Shown here piece by piece: positions 34,584 through 46,523 of a stretch of 64,000 bases of DNA. Each line of letters begins with the position of its first letter. Position 1 is the stretch's first letter. The DNA is from Stictocephala bisonia (lineage: Eukaryota > Arthropoda > Insecta > Hemiptera > Membracidae): positions 332,472 to 396,471 of the forward strand of contig JAQJVL010000302.1 of assembly GCA_035578905.1 (NCBI GenBank), given 5' to 3'. Made by a program: the position numbers and the translations under genes. A model generated the notes under the pieces. That model worked only from the letters and a program-made list of their open reading frames with translations. It was not told where the DNA came from and ran no database searches.

Positions 34584-34859
34584 GGCTTTTTTCCAATTTA
34601 ATTCAAATATTCTTCATTCGAAGTTTGCATAGTATACCAAGAATAGTGTCATATGATATTATGATAATATAAATTTTACCTTAAAAACTATTAAACCTTA
34701 TTAAACTATATTATTAGACTATTGAACCTTAGAACTAGAATATGATCTTCTAAAGGTCTACAATTGCAATCCAAAGATATTTACAATTGCAATCCATAAG
34801 GACATTTGTAAATTAGAAAAACATAATTCATAAGACTCAAACTTACATAAAATACATAT

Positions 34860-35885
34860 TTACAATTGTAATCCATAAGGACATTTGTTAATTAGATATT
34901 TCTTTAATTCAGACTTAAAATTATTACCATTTAACATCTTTATTTCTTGGGAAAGTGCATTGAAAAAAATTGCTCCCTTAACAAAAGGACTATTTTCAGT
35001 AGTTTTGAAATTTCTATTTACCCTATGAAAGTTATATTTGTGCCTTGTATTGTGATTATGAACATCCACATTTTTGTTTGTAAATTTTTCATCTTGTTTA
35101 ACCAACATTATTACTTGAAACATGTACAAGGCATAAACAGTCAAAATTTTTAAATCGGTAAAAATGTTTTTGCAAGACACTCTAGGATTTACTTTTGCAA
35201 TTATTCTTAATGACTTCTTTTGGTGAATAAAGACCCTATCCATGTGTGTTTTCGATGCACTACCCCATAACAATAAGCCATAAGAAAGATACGGATACAC
35301 AAGACCATAATACACCTTGATTAGCATAACTGACTCAAGATAGGAGCTGAGTCTTCTAAGCAAAAATAAGCCAGGTGATATTTTTTTACATACATAGTCA
35401 ATATGTACCTCCCAGGAAAGTTTTGAATCTAAATAGATGCCAAGGAATTTGCAAGACGAGACCGCCTTGACACTAAAATCATTACTATTTACAACAATAT
35501 TTTCATTAACACCACTTGGGCTAAAACAAACTAGTTGTGTTTTGTCTACATTCAGTAGCAAGTTATTGTTCTTGAAATATACATTACATTCATTCATGAA
35601 TCTAAGGATTTTATTCTCTAATGTGGATAAGTCTTTTGCCCAGCAGAGACCAGATGTATCATCTGCATACATACGGTACTTAGAAAATAACTGTTGTCCA
35701 TTGAAATTTTGAAATCATTAACATAGCAAATAAATAAAAATGGCCCCAATATTGAGCCCTGTGGCACCCCAAATTTTACTATCCTAATGTTTGATCTTTT
35801 CCTTTCCACTAAGTATCCATTATCATACAAGATTTCAGTGCATTGTGTTCTGTTATTTAAGTAAGATTTGATCAATGTTGACAAC
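34860..35885 (-). pseudogene. LINE RT, C-terminal half (CR1-like)
   Basis: Two overlapping frames. 36004-35618 ends STLIKSYLNNRTQCTEI, then VKFGVPQGSILGPFLF with CYVNDF (block B); after one frameshift near 35690 the 270-residue frame 35672-34860 starts MYADDTSGLCW (YADD, catalytic pair) and runs through LLLNVDKTQLVCFSPSG, FLGIYLDSKLSWEVHIDYV, YPYLSYGLLLWGSASKTHMD, KKSLRIIAKVNPRVSCK, NHNTRHKYNFHRV and FFNALSQEIKML to its stop. The RT C-terminus is thus almost intact, with a single frameshift. Belongs with the 36380-38340 pieces as one copy interrupted at 35885-36380. Confidence 0.85.
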
Positions 35886-36378
35886 TGTGATAAAAACAAG
35901 TGGAAGTGAGGACGATTTTTCTGGGTTTCCTTGTAGAGAAGAGAAGGAGGAAGAAGAAAAAGATGATGCCGAAGATGTGATGGACTTTGAAAGCGACTAG
36001 GCAATTCATCGCTAACTGTAAAAATTATTTTTTTCTTGATATTATTGAATTAAAATATGTTATTTGAACTTATAACTTGTTTTTAGACTTATTTAATCAT
36101 AAAATTACTAAATTTGGCAACTATTCTAAGTTTTTAAACTATTGTCCTGTTAAATCATAAATTTCCAGGAAGTTTTTTTTAATTATAATTTTTTCTATGA
36201 ACTTTAACCAGTATTTGAGTTTCATTTTTGCATATTTTTATTGCATATTACCTATTGATCAATAGGTTTTGGTGCTATCTTATTTTTAAATTATAAATTC
36301 CCGGGAATTTGAATATTGCCAGCAATATTCCCTGGGAATATTTCTATTAGTCAAAATTCCCGGGAATTTTACATCACT
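35886..36378 (+). mobile_element. Probable hAT 3'-end fragment in LINE
   Basis: An insertion breaks the LINE here. On the + strand it starts with an acidic tail (FPCREEKEEEEKDDAEDVM, then FESD and stop, about 35921-35999), like the C-terminus of some hAT transposases, and ends AATTCCCGGGAATTTTACATCACTA at 36354-36378 (split: AATTCCCGGGAATTTT, then ACATCACTA), like a hAT-type terminus (TAGTGATGTAAAATTCCC in reverse). No matching left terminus was seen. Identity is tentative. Confidence 0.45.
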
Positions 36379-36379
36379 A

Positions 36380-38340
36380 ATTCCAGGTAGTCTACACTTA
36401 TTATTACTAGTTTCAATTAATTGGGCATTGTATGACATTTTGGCTTTTTGAATACTTAGTTTACACTGCTTCTTTTGGACTTTCACAGGCTCCAGGAAAT
36501 CATGATCAGTAGATACTGTAGCAATATAATTAAAAATATAATTTGATTCTTAAACCTAGCAAGATCAGCAGTGTACCACTTATTGCCACACAATTAGATT
36601 TGTTTGGTAGTAAAACCTCAAAGAATCTAATATGATTGATAAAGAATGAGTCAAAGCTTTGTTCAGCACTAAACTGACCTGCATCAGGTTGTAGGCCTAT
36701 TGAGCCTATCAAATCCCAATTATAGGAATCCAGTTTGTCAGCTAGCTTATTAACTGCAGATTTATGTAGCGTTAATTTGAAACTACTTGTTAGAGCTACC
36801 TGTCGAGAGTGCCTGTCATTATTTGTAGGTAGGTAAATGTTACCTAAAATACAATCATTGTCAGAAAATGGAAAATTTAATACATCATTTAATTTAATCA
36901 TTTAATACAACATTACTTTTAGGAAAATTTACAAAAAAATTGTCTAGGCAACTCTAGTTGGTTTATTGTTGGTATGGTAAAAATTGTATTGTAACAGGAA
37001 ATTGATCATTCTCTTGCACTAGAGAGAGTTACAATTTACATCAAAAGGGTAATTTATATCTTCACCAATTACAATTATTGTGTAATTAGACCATTGAGAA
37101 CTAAAAAGTCTTCCAACATTTCTAAAAATTTGTTGGGATTACCGTACGGAGAACAGTAAAAAGATACACTCATCAATTTAAGCTCGTCAACAAAAATGGC
37201 ACATGCCTCAAAATCAAGTTCCTTGCAAAATCTACTAATATTACACTCTTTAGATTGAAATGTATTATCAGCTAATATTACCGTACCACCCCAAATATGC
37301 TCATTGCGACAAGAGTAAGTTGTAAAGTGGAAACCAACTGGAAAGGATGCCATGAGTTCTGATTCGGTTAACCAGTGCTCTGAGAGACATATGAAATTAA
37401 TTCGTTTTAAATTTATCAAAAACTCTTGATAAGATCAAGTTTACCTCTTAAACTCTGAATATTCAATAAGAGATGCTTTAGGTCAAAGGTCTGTGAAACA
37501 GTAGGCCTGTCTAATTTTTCCCCATTACTGGAATTTGTTTTCTTTTTCTTAAAAAAATGACTAGGCTTGACTAAGCTAGTAGCAATGGCTTTACACTTAC
37601 GGCTAGGTCTAGCTGGTTTAACAGGAGTGGATTCTGTATGCAGCACTGTCCTAAGTCTTACAAATTTAGTATTGTCTGGCGTTTAAAAACTAAGAAAGGT
37701 GACTCTAGACTTCTCAATGATGTGGAAGTGGCACTTGGTGACATTTGATCCAAAGGATTTTGACTATTTTCAATTGAATGCACAACTGTCAAAGTCTTTA
37801 CTTCCAGACTGGTCGGAGATTCAAAACTTTGGGGCAGGCATAATCTGAAACGCATCGATCATTAAAGATTGATAAGTCCATACTGTACAACTGTCAGTGG
37901 CCGTACTCCCAAACTGGACGGAGATTTATCACTCAGAGCAGGCATAAGCTGAGGCGCGTCGATCACTGGAGATTGGAAAGTTGGAGAGAGAGCCTGATGG
38001 AAGTGAGATTCTGGATATGTTTGATGTTGTGTTATAGGCATAGGTTCAAGTCCACACTAGACCTACTAATTCTCGATGCAACACTTTCCTCCACATTTGA
38101 CAACTGAGAACACTTGGGGATACTACATAAACCAGAAACTGTTAGAACATTGACTATTATTTTGCATACTGATTTCTTCCCTTTAATATTCAGATGTAAA
38201 CCATGGCGTATATGCACATGTCTTGGCAGTTCATATAGGTAAACTATTTTAACCTGCTGATATTTTTGTGCCATTTCAGCTAGTTTTCTATTTGCTTCAA
38301 GCATATTGTAGTTAATTGTACTAGTCTGTGGCAAATAAAA
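36380..38340 (-). pseudogene. LINE ORF1 end and endonuclease (CR1-like)
   Basis: Upstream part of the copy at 34860-35885. Right to left: ORF1 C-terminus at 38334-38032 with HVHIRHGLHLNIKGKKSVC, resembling the last block of the esterase-like (SGNH) ORF1 of CR1/L2-type LINEs; a linker; endonuclease with LLNIQSLRGKLDLIKSF (37475-37416) then NFICLSEHWLTESE (catalytic E), GGTVILAD, SVSFYCSPYGNPNKF (37180-37130) and VIGEDIN; then FDSFFINHIRF near 36650 and KAKMSYNAQLIETSNNKCR near 36440 before the RT. Several frameshifts. The first RT blocks are missing at the interruption. Confidence 0.78.
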
Positions 38341-38341
38341 T

Positions 38342-38617
38342 TGGTCGGTAGCGTAGTTGGTTCAATCTCAGTTTCATGTGCTAAAGGTTCTCAGTTCGAT
38401 CCCAATCAGAGTCATAATACATTTTGAGAAGGATCAGCTGACAACCACCGGCTGTTCATTTGTCATTGGACTATTAATTAATGACACTTTCTAAGGAATA
38501 GTCGGCCTTAGTTTTTAACAATGACTATATTCGCTTATGTACACTCATCACACTCATTCGAAATCCATATTCGCCCATATCTTGACGATCGGCGTCTTAT
38601 GAATAAACAAATAAATT
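38342..38617 (+). repeat. tRNA-derived SINE, full-length copy (plus)
   Basis: Starts TTGGTCGGTAGCGTAGTTGG (A box TAGCGTAGTTGG) with the B box TCAGTTCGATCCC at about 38390. A body of about 190 bases follows, ending GGCGTCTTATGAATAAACAA then ATAAATTATG. Nearly identical to the inverse copy at 4889-5183. Confidence 0.83.
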
Positions 38618-38757
38618 ATGCCTATATGGAAAATTAGCTATAATAATGGTTGAAAAAGTGCTTTAACTACATTTTCCAAATTGGATATAAAAAGGCCTAG
38701 GCCTACCTCAGTGTTTATATTAGAAACATCATTTGCACAAGCAAATAATATAATACA

Positions 38758-39290
38758 CTAGCTGTACCCGCCCGCTTCGCCGGTCATAATATTGAGTTTG
38801 ATTTAGAACCTAATAGCTGAAAGAATTTGAGCATTTTTGCTTCTTCTACCAATATTAGATTTTTTAGGAGGCATGTCATAAAAAGTAAACTGCAAAACAA
38901 ATAATTATTTATTTTTTATTTTCACGTTTCACCACATGCTTTAATTACCGAGGAAAAAAGGTTAACACCAAATACAGATCACCTGATCAAGTAAAAGTAG
39001 TGTGTGCTACACTCTCAAGGTGAAATGTAGAACTACAATAAATCAAAACATATACAGTACTGTTGTTGTGAGAACTTCAGTCTGCTTATGGCATGTGAAA
39101 CTACATTAAACCACACAGTCATATGTTTTTTGTAAACAATTCAGATTCTCCATTTGAATAACATGGGATCTTTAGGAGCCCGTGGGGCGGGACCCTGTGG
39201 ACGGATCTGCATCAAACTTCACAGAAACCATCTCGGGAGTATACAGGACAATATCCTAAAGTTTCATGGCGATCGGTTGGATGGTTTCCC
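38758..39290 (-). mobile_element. Non-autonomous Helitron, copy B (5'-truncated)
   Basis: Inverse copy of 28161-28851. On the minus strand it ends CGGGTACAGCTAG directly before a T, as Helitrons do, with CCGGCGAAGCGGGCGGG before it. Homology runs up to about 39290 (GGATGGTTTCCC), beyond which the TCTATAT start is missing, so the 5' end is truncated or rearranged. A 62-codon open frame inside is shared with copy A but is not a known protein. Confidence 0.65.
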
Positions 39291-40648
39291 AGTTAGTATA
39301 TTGTTCAATACCACTGGTTACTTGTTTAAACATCGCACCTGATTTAATAAATCCTTGAACTTTTATACCTGCACAATAATTCAGTTTCTCAGATATGTCA
39401 TACATACAGAAACAAAATCTTTTTTTTAAAAAACACTTTTTTGGGTTCAGGGGACCCTAAAATGCATTTTTAGACCAACTAGTAAAAAAATATGTTTGGG
39501 ACGATCACAATATTTTCTCTATGCTAACGCATATGGGAGAAAGTAAATTGTATAATTAAAAGAATAAAATTGCAATAACAAACAATTATGATTTCATATT
39601 ATATTTAAATAGTTAATTTTTAAAAACTAAATCCTTTAACAACATTTTGAACAGTTGTAAATTGTAGTATGAAAACACAAATAACAAATTTACCAATTAA
39701 TCAATTAGAATAAATTTATTTGTATAGTAACTTAATTTTGCAATTTTTTTTAACCACTTGTCAGTTCACATGGATCTGCTGGCCTGTATAACTTTGCCAG
39801 TAATGATTTAACATTTAAAATCCACTCAACAATGGAGAAATAAAGTAATACCAATAAACAACTTCAATTTCATTTGAGAGTTAACTTGTTTTACACTGAG
39901 CAGATCACTTGCTCTCACCCTTTGGTAGAGTCCAGGGTAGTGTGACTGCTGGACACTTAGTTTGCTTCGTGAACCAAATAAGTCTGATATGTTTATGACA
40001 GTAGAGCTTTATAGTTTTAATATTTATTGATCCTAAAAGAGGTTAAACTTGCTGGAATCAAATTTGACAGACTGATGCCAAAAGTAAATAAAGAAATACT
40101 TAGCCAGTTAGTAGTATTTAGGGACTAACTGAGATAGTACCAAAACAAAATTAAATCATAGAAAATTTGTTAAATCTTTTAAGGGGTAATGCTTCGTAAA
40201 ACACTATAAATTTACTGCTAATTATATATCATGAAATGGTAAGACTTGTATGGATGCACTCAGACAATTGCATCATACACTAAAACATTGTACACCGTAA
40301 TATTTTAGACGTGACTTTTTTTAAGGATGTAAGTGACTCTTCTGATAGTACCTGTGTGGTGTGCGACCTTAAAAGTCTCATTGAACCTTAAGTCTCATTG
40401 ATTGTTTTATACGCTCAGACTATTCATACAATGTCAAATTTTGTCTTAAATTGTCAGTGATTTATGGTCCAGTTTAAATTAGCAGTAGTTGCAGATGTCA
40501 CTAACTATTCATATTACGACACAAATATGCCAATTGTAAGTATATATAAAGTGAAATATGTTAGGTTAAGTTAGTAAAACAATCAAAAGGATAAACCACA
40601 ATATATAGTACTTTTATGAATTGTGTTAAAATAATGTCAAATCTAATA
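39291..40648. other. AT-rich stretch without recognised features
   Basis: No open frame of note, no terminal repeats, no RT or transposase motifs seen. Confidence 0.45.
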
Positions 40649-42979
40649 TCTATAAAGCTGCATGTGTAACTGACTGACTGACTCACGTATACAAATTCTA
40701 ACCCACTTCCAGATGAGCTAGAAACTTAAAATTTGGCATATTTGTAGCTTTTACCGAGCAACCGAAGAAAAATTCTGAAAACTAAATATTTTTGTTTTTA
40801 ACCCCCAAAAAATCAAAATGGTGGACGGGAATTTTGAACTATATGCAGAGGTTTACTTCCGGCTTGATTGTGGGCAAACCGTTGGTTGTAGAGCAAATCT
40901 GATAGCATACACCATATTTGTAATTAAATATCCTACAATTTTGGGTTAGGTAACATTTTTTGTAATAACTAAGAAAAAAATCTTTAAAGTTCACTTTTCG
41001 TTACAAAAATTAGATTTTCATTAGGTTTTTCGTATTTTATTACCTTATTACAATAATTACGAACTTAAAACTCTACAAACTACTTACTTTTACTAATTTG
41101 TTATCAAAACTGCTATGAAATTTGATTTTTCACTTTTCATAACCTAGGAAAAATTCAAAATGGCTGACATGAAAACGCTGACCTGTTTGCAGAGTAGAAG
41201 TTTTTGTTTTACTGAAACTGTAATTTTTAGTTTAGATAACATCAAATAAAATATTCAAATTAAGAATTAAATTCTGCACAAAAAGTGTTATATATGATTT
41301 TGTGGTACATACTATAGTTTCCTCATAAAATGTTGATAAACATTTAATTTTTTTGGAATAATTTCTCCCATTTCAGCTTGATTAAAAGAAGCTAGAAACT
41401 TAAAACCTTAAAACCACGCTATCATTTTAGTCTTTGGTAGCCTTAAGATCATTTTAGTTGGTCCCCCATGAAAATCTTGGGTAGTCTTCGTGATCAACTT
41501 GAGTAACCGACCGTCATAAACTTGTCTAGCCACCTGTGATCAACTCGGGTAGACCTCGTAAACAACTTTGTTAGCTCCCTTAATCGACTTGAGTAGTCAG
41601 TCCATCGTGATTACAATGACTGAGACCCACGATTGACTTAAGTGGCTTCCATTATAACCTGACGCACACCTCCCGTATTATTAACTCTGGTAGTACCTAT
41701 TATCAACTGTGGTAGCACCCGTGATTAATCTGTGTAGCCCCGCGTGATCAGTCCCGTACTTAACTTGGGCAGTGTTCTGTCATTAACTTAAGTAGCCCCC
41801 TATAATTAAGTTGGGAAGTTCCCTATGATTATCTTGGACCCATGATTTTCTTGGGAAGCCCCCATGGTAACCTAGGTAGCCCCTCGTGACCAACTTGGGT
41901 AGCCACACATGACTAACCACCTGTTTTCAACTTAGGTATCCCCCATGATTTACTTGTGTAGCTCCGTGATCAACCTTGGTTGCATCTCTGATCAGTTTGC
42001 GTAGCAGTCAGATTGGGTAGCCAACCGTGATCATTTATGGGAGCTAGTGATGGTCAAACTTTTCTTGATCAATTTGGGTGACCACCTGTGATCATTTTGG
42101 GTAGTCCTCTTTAACAAGGTAGGTAGTCCTTATGATCAACTTAGGTAACCACCCATCATCAACTTATGTAGCCCTCTGTAATCATCTTGGCCATCCCTTG
42201 ATCAAATTGAGTAGCCTTCCCTCCCCCGTTATCAACTTCTGTAACCCCCGTAAATAACTTGTATAACCAACTGTGATCAACTTAGGTAACCACTCATGAT
42301 AAACTTGAGTAGCCACCTGTAATTAACGTAGGTAGCCTTCTGATTAACGTAGGTAATCCACGTGTTCAACCCGTGATTATCTTGGGTAGCCTTAAAAATC
42401 AACTTGGGTATCCCCACGTGATCAAATTGGGTAGCCACTGGTGATAAACTTGTGAAGCACCCGTGCTCAACTTGGGTAGCATCCTGTAATTAACTTAGAA
42501 AACCCCCGTGATGAACTTAGATAGCCTCCTGTGATCATCTTGGGTAGGCCTCTTGAACAACTTGAGCAACCCCGTGAACATTTTGGGCAGCCCCCATGAT
42601 TAACTTGGGTAACCACCCGTGATAAACTTGGGTAGCATCTCGTTGTTAACCTTGGTAAAAATCTAAATATTGTTATTAATGTACAGTATGTACTTTTGTA
42701 TCCTGTGTTAATAATAGGTAGCCCCTTTGATCAACTTGAGTAGTAAATGTCGTCATTTAGTTTCCGGGGATCATTCGGAGTAGCTACTAACTTATTTGGG
42801 TTGTCTGTGATCATCTTGTCTAGCCACCCATGATTATTTGTGAAACCCTACGGGGATCTATGAACTTGGCTAATCATTTACCTACTTTGGTAGCTTGTAA
42901 TCATTTTTAGTCCCAATTTAATCATGCTGTCAATAGGGGTTTATGGGTGAAGCCCCCAATGAGCGAAGTGAGTATCTAA
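40649..42979 (+). mobile_element. Helitron-like element carrying a tandem array
   Basis: Starts TCTATAAAGCTGCATGTG after an A and continues TAACTGACTGACTGACTCAC. Ends GAGCGAAGTGAGTATCTAA (a CTRR end, but followed by C instead of T). The start and the GCGAAG-containing end resemble the Helitrons at 28161 and 38758. The left 750 bases are unique-looking AT-rich DNA; the rest is the array at 41420-42920. No coding. Class is inferred from the ends only. Confidence 0.45.
41420..42920. repeat. Degenerate ~22-bp tandem array, about 60+ units
   Basis: Repetition of GTGATCAACTTGGGTAGCCC with a variable 2-5-base spacer; units are 20-26 bases and most differ at several positions. Constant parts are (T)GATCA(A), CTTGGGTAG and a CC-rich spacer. 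One 60-base interruption at about 42655-42715 is AT-rich and unrelated. No open frame survives, so it is not a coding repeat. Confidence 0.88.
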
Positions 42980-45900
42980 CAATGTTGTCGGTGATGGTAT
43001 AAGGCCAAATACAAAAATAAAGGCAGTTTGGTAGGTTACAAAAAATGTATATTATTCATGCACATAGCAATTCAACAAAATGATTATGATACAAATGTTT
43101 TAAGTGTTTCAGCAAAATAATGAATACATAAATAAATTTATTTTAAGCAAAACAATTTCCACCACCTATTGATCGTAATAAGAAGCAACAACAAATTAGC
43201 TATGTTAATGCTGCCATTTATTCTTCAGGTTTTGTGGGCATTGGTTCAGATTTAGCTATCTATACATGTTTAATAGAATTACAGTAACAAATTTTCATTC
43301 ATAAAAATAACGTATTTAATAATATAAGATTTAATCACTGAGCAAGAAATAATAATTTTGAATGAGAGTCTATATTATTAAATATATGTAACCAAGAAGA
43401 TGATACTGCAACAAGTTTGAATTAAATAACAGAGGCAATATTACCAGAATATATACTGTTACTAAACCATAAAACAAAAATGCTTTGTGCACTAACCAGG
43501 AAATGTAAAGTAGTAATATGCACACAAGAGAAAGTATAAAGTGCACTCACAAGGAATAATGTAATACAGATTACTTACTAACACTTGTCAGCGACATTTA
43601 ATAACAACAAATAAAGTGCATGTCTAGTAATTACCTTAAATAAAAAAAAATTTTTTTTTAGATTTCCACTATCTGATTATTTCATATACATTAAACATTA
43701 AGCGCCAAGGCAATAGAATAGAATAAATTTCAATATAAAATTATGCAAGACCTAAACAGATTAACAGTACATATTACTAAAGGATAACATAACTCTATTA
43801 TTATAATAAAACTGTCTAAACCCTCTTTAAAAAGAAGCTTGAAGAAAATAAATGCTTGAGCACTATAATAAACTCTATTGTTGATGCTCGGACACACCTT
43901 TATCCTACTAACTACTTGAATGTACATTGCACATGATTGGTTAGAGCAATCTCAATATTAAAACAAAATTATCAAGCCAAACTTGCTGAACTGATATTTT
44001 GGGCATATCACTTTCGTAACATATATTTTAAATAATTGGTTTAACAATGCATAAAAAACTTGTTTCAAAATATGGAATGTTAATAAAAAATTTATAATTC
44101 AATAAATGGAGGGGGAAACTGTTTAAGAAATTTTAATAAATAGGCCTATTGGTATAACTCAAATAAGTTACTAACATACATGCTAAGCGAGCCTTTATAT
44201 TAGTAATATAACTAAAACTATAATTTTAAAGTAATATAAAATCATTTCATTAAGATGGTACTAGAACACTTTGGCAGTTATTTACTTGGAAGGACATTTT
44301 GTTTTCCATTAGTATTTGGCATTGCTTGTACATTTTTCAAGTTTTTAGAGTGTTGTTGATAGAATTACATTATTTTTGGTGTCGAGATATTATTTAAATA
44401 CATTATTACAAACTAATCAATTGCAAACAAGCAGACTTTGTTAAACACGCCAGCCTTGATCAATAATAAAATTGTTAAATTTTATTAGAGCTTGTTTCTA
44501 CTTCAACAATTAATTGAATAAACCTGTTCATTGATGTTAACTATTAATATAAGCATATTAAGAATATTTAAAGGTTGTTTAGAAAAGAAGTACCACTTTA
44601 AGGATTGATTACAAATATTATAGTATTTATAAAAGCAAGCCTACCATTTCAAGAAAAACAAGACTGTACCATGATGACGGATAACTCTTTTATATATCTG
44701 ACCACTTCACTTTCTATGTATGGTTAGACAAAACAGTCCACAAATATTTATAGACATAACTGTGAAATAATATTTTCCGATGGGTGATACCTGGAAATTC
44801 TTTTGGAAAGTTCTTTATATAATTATGTTTTTAAAACCACCCCCCATGGGTTTTTTCAGGACATCCTTCTCAACTGGCTTCCTAAAACACAAAACAATAT
44901 ATTCTTAGTTTAAATAATAGCGATTCTGATAGATTTGATAGTATATTCATTAGGTTAAGGGAACTCTCACCAAACATTGAAGACTCTGGATGTTTAAGTT
45001 CTCCGACTTATATGACAATAAACTAAAAATATAATGAACAACAGTAACATACTAACAGTTCATCTTACATCTGATGAACAGATGTAAGAATTTGTTCATC
45101 AGAAAGAGATTCAGCAAAAAACAAATAAATGAAATTGATAACATTAAATCACTTATAATATCACACTTAGCCAAAAGTCAAAACATTATGAGTTAGATGT
45201 TTCTCAAATTTCTTTATTGTGTTATACTATGTGTGTATATAGAAACACGCTTGAGTGTGTCTGCACCAATGTACATTTCGTGCAGCACCATTGTATGGGT
45301 GGGGGTGGGGGTCAATTTAGGTCAAACAAATCCAAAAATAAATTTTTAGGTCAAACAAATCCAAAAATAAATTAAGTTTTTACAACAAATATTCTATACT
45401 ATTAGTTTGATCACTGGTTCCATTATCCACACAAACAGTAAATAACATTGATTGATGCTACAGTTTAACAACTTTTTATTTTTTAACTGGGGCTTTGGCT
45501 TCTTAGTTCTTACTGACTAGTATTAGAAACTGACTTGAAACATGATCCTGCTACAAATGCTGAAATATTTTATACTAAAATGTTTATTCTATTGAAATTC
45601 AATAAAATAACAGTTTAAAAGCACATTTTAAATTGGCAATCTGGTACATAAAAACAAAAAGATTCCCATTAGCGTCATAAGCACATTATATTCTGATGTT
45701 GTGTACAAATGATTGACGGTGTTTTGTTCTTTTAAAAAACTAACACAATTTATTTAAAAGCTACAAGAAAATCTTTTCATTAATTCACTCACTACCAATC
45801 ATAATGAGACAAAATGTTTTATGACCCCCTTTATTTTTTATATACTTAGTACGATAAATTTTATTTTAAAGCAGCTCAGCCCTAACGAAACATCTGTTTT

Positions 45901-46521
45901 AAGCTTAGCTATACAGATGGCCCAGCCTAACCGCGCTTGCAGAATTGACCAGACTAACTAACTGTTCTCATGAGATATTTTACTACATCATTTTGCGTCC
46001 AAAGAGTAATAAATATTTTACATATCTCTATAAAGTGCAGTTTATTATTTAATAAATTTGTGATATGATCACTCAGGTGTTACAAAAAGAATATTTTATT
46101 TTATATATATTATTAAAACATATATTTGTTCATTTATATACCTTATATTAATGAATTAGTAAGACAGGTATTATTTACAAATAGAATTAATAAACAATTA
46201 TTTATCACCTGATCAGTAAGAATGTAATTTTTTGAGAAAAGAACCCCAGTCTTGCCCCGGTTCTATGAACTTCTCCTCAAGGTCAGGTACATATTTAAGC
46301 TGGGCCATCTGTAGCCTTGGTGTCTACACTCTCTTTAAGCATAACCAATAAAATAAAGACCAAGGACAGTCCAAAGACAGATCAAAATATATGGCAAAAC
46401 AAATGTGAGGACAACATTAAAAGTATTCAAATTGGTAAATCTCATCTGAATTGGCACTGAACAAATAGTATACAAAAAATGTAATGGTAGTAAACCAACA
46501 GAAAAGATACTGTCCCAGACT
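42980..46521. other. 3.5 kb AT-rich DNA, no gene
   Basis: No gene or transposon recognised. Contains a 29-base tandem duplication (TTTAGGTCAAACAAATCC unit) at 45316-45373, a G-rich run at about 45296-45310, and a small 9-bp hairpin TTACATCTG-ATGAA-CAGATGTAA at about 45065-45087. Confidence 0.45.
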
Positions 46522-46523
46522 TA

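Noticed and set aside
38341..38410. Possible genuine tRNA gene (A and B boxes)
   Set aside because: The same 275-bp unit with an A-rich tail occurs several times, so it is a SINE; no cloverleaf with a paired acceptor stem is evident.
41420..42920. CRISPR-like array
   Set aside because: Units are contiguous and diverged with no unique spacers of constant length, and the genome is eukaryotic.
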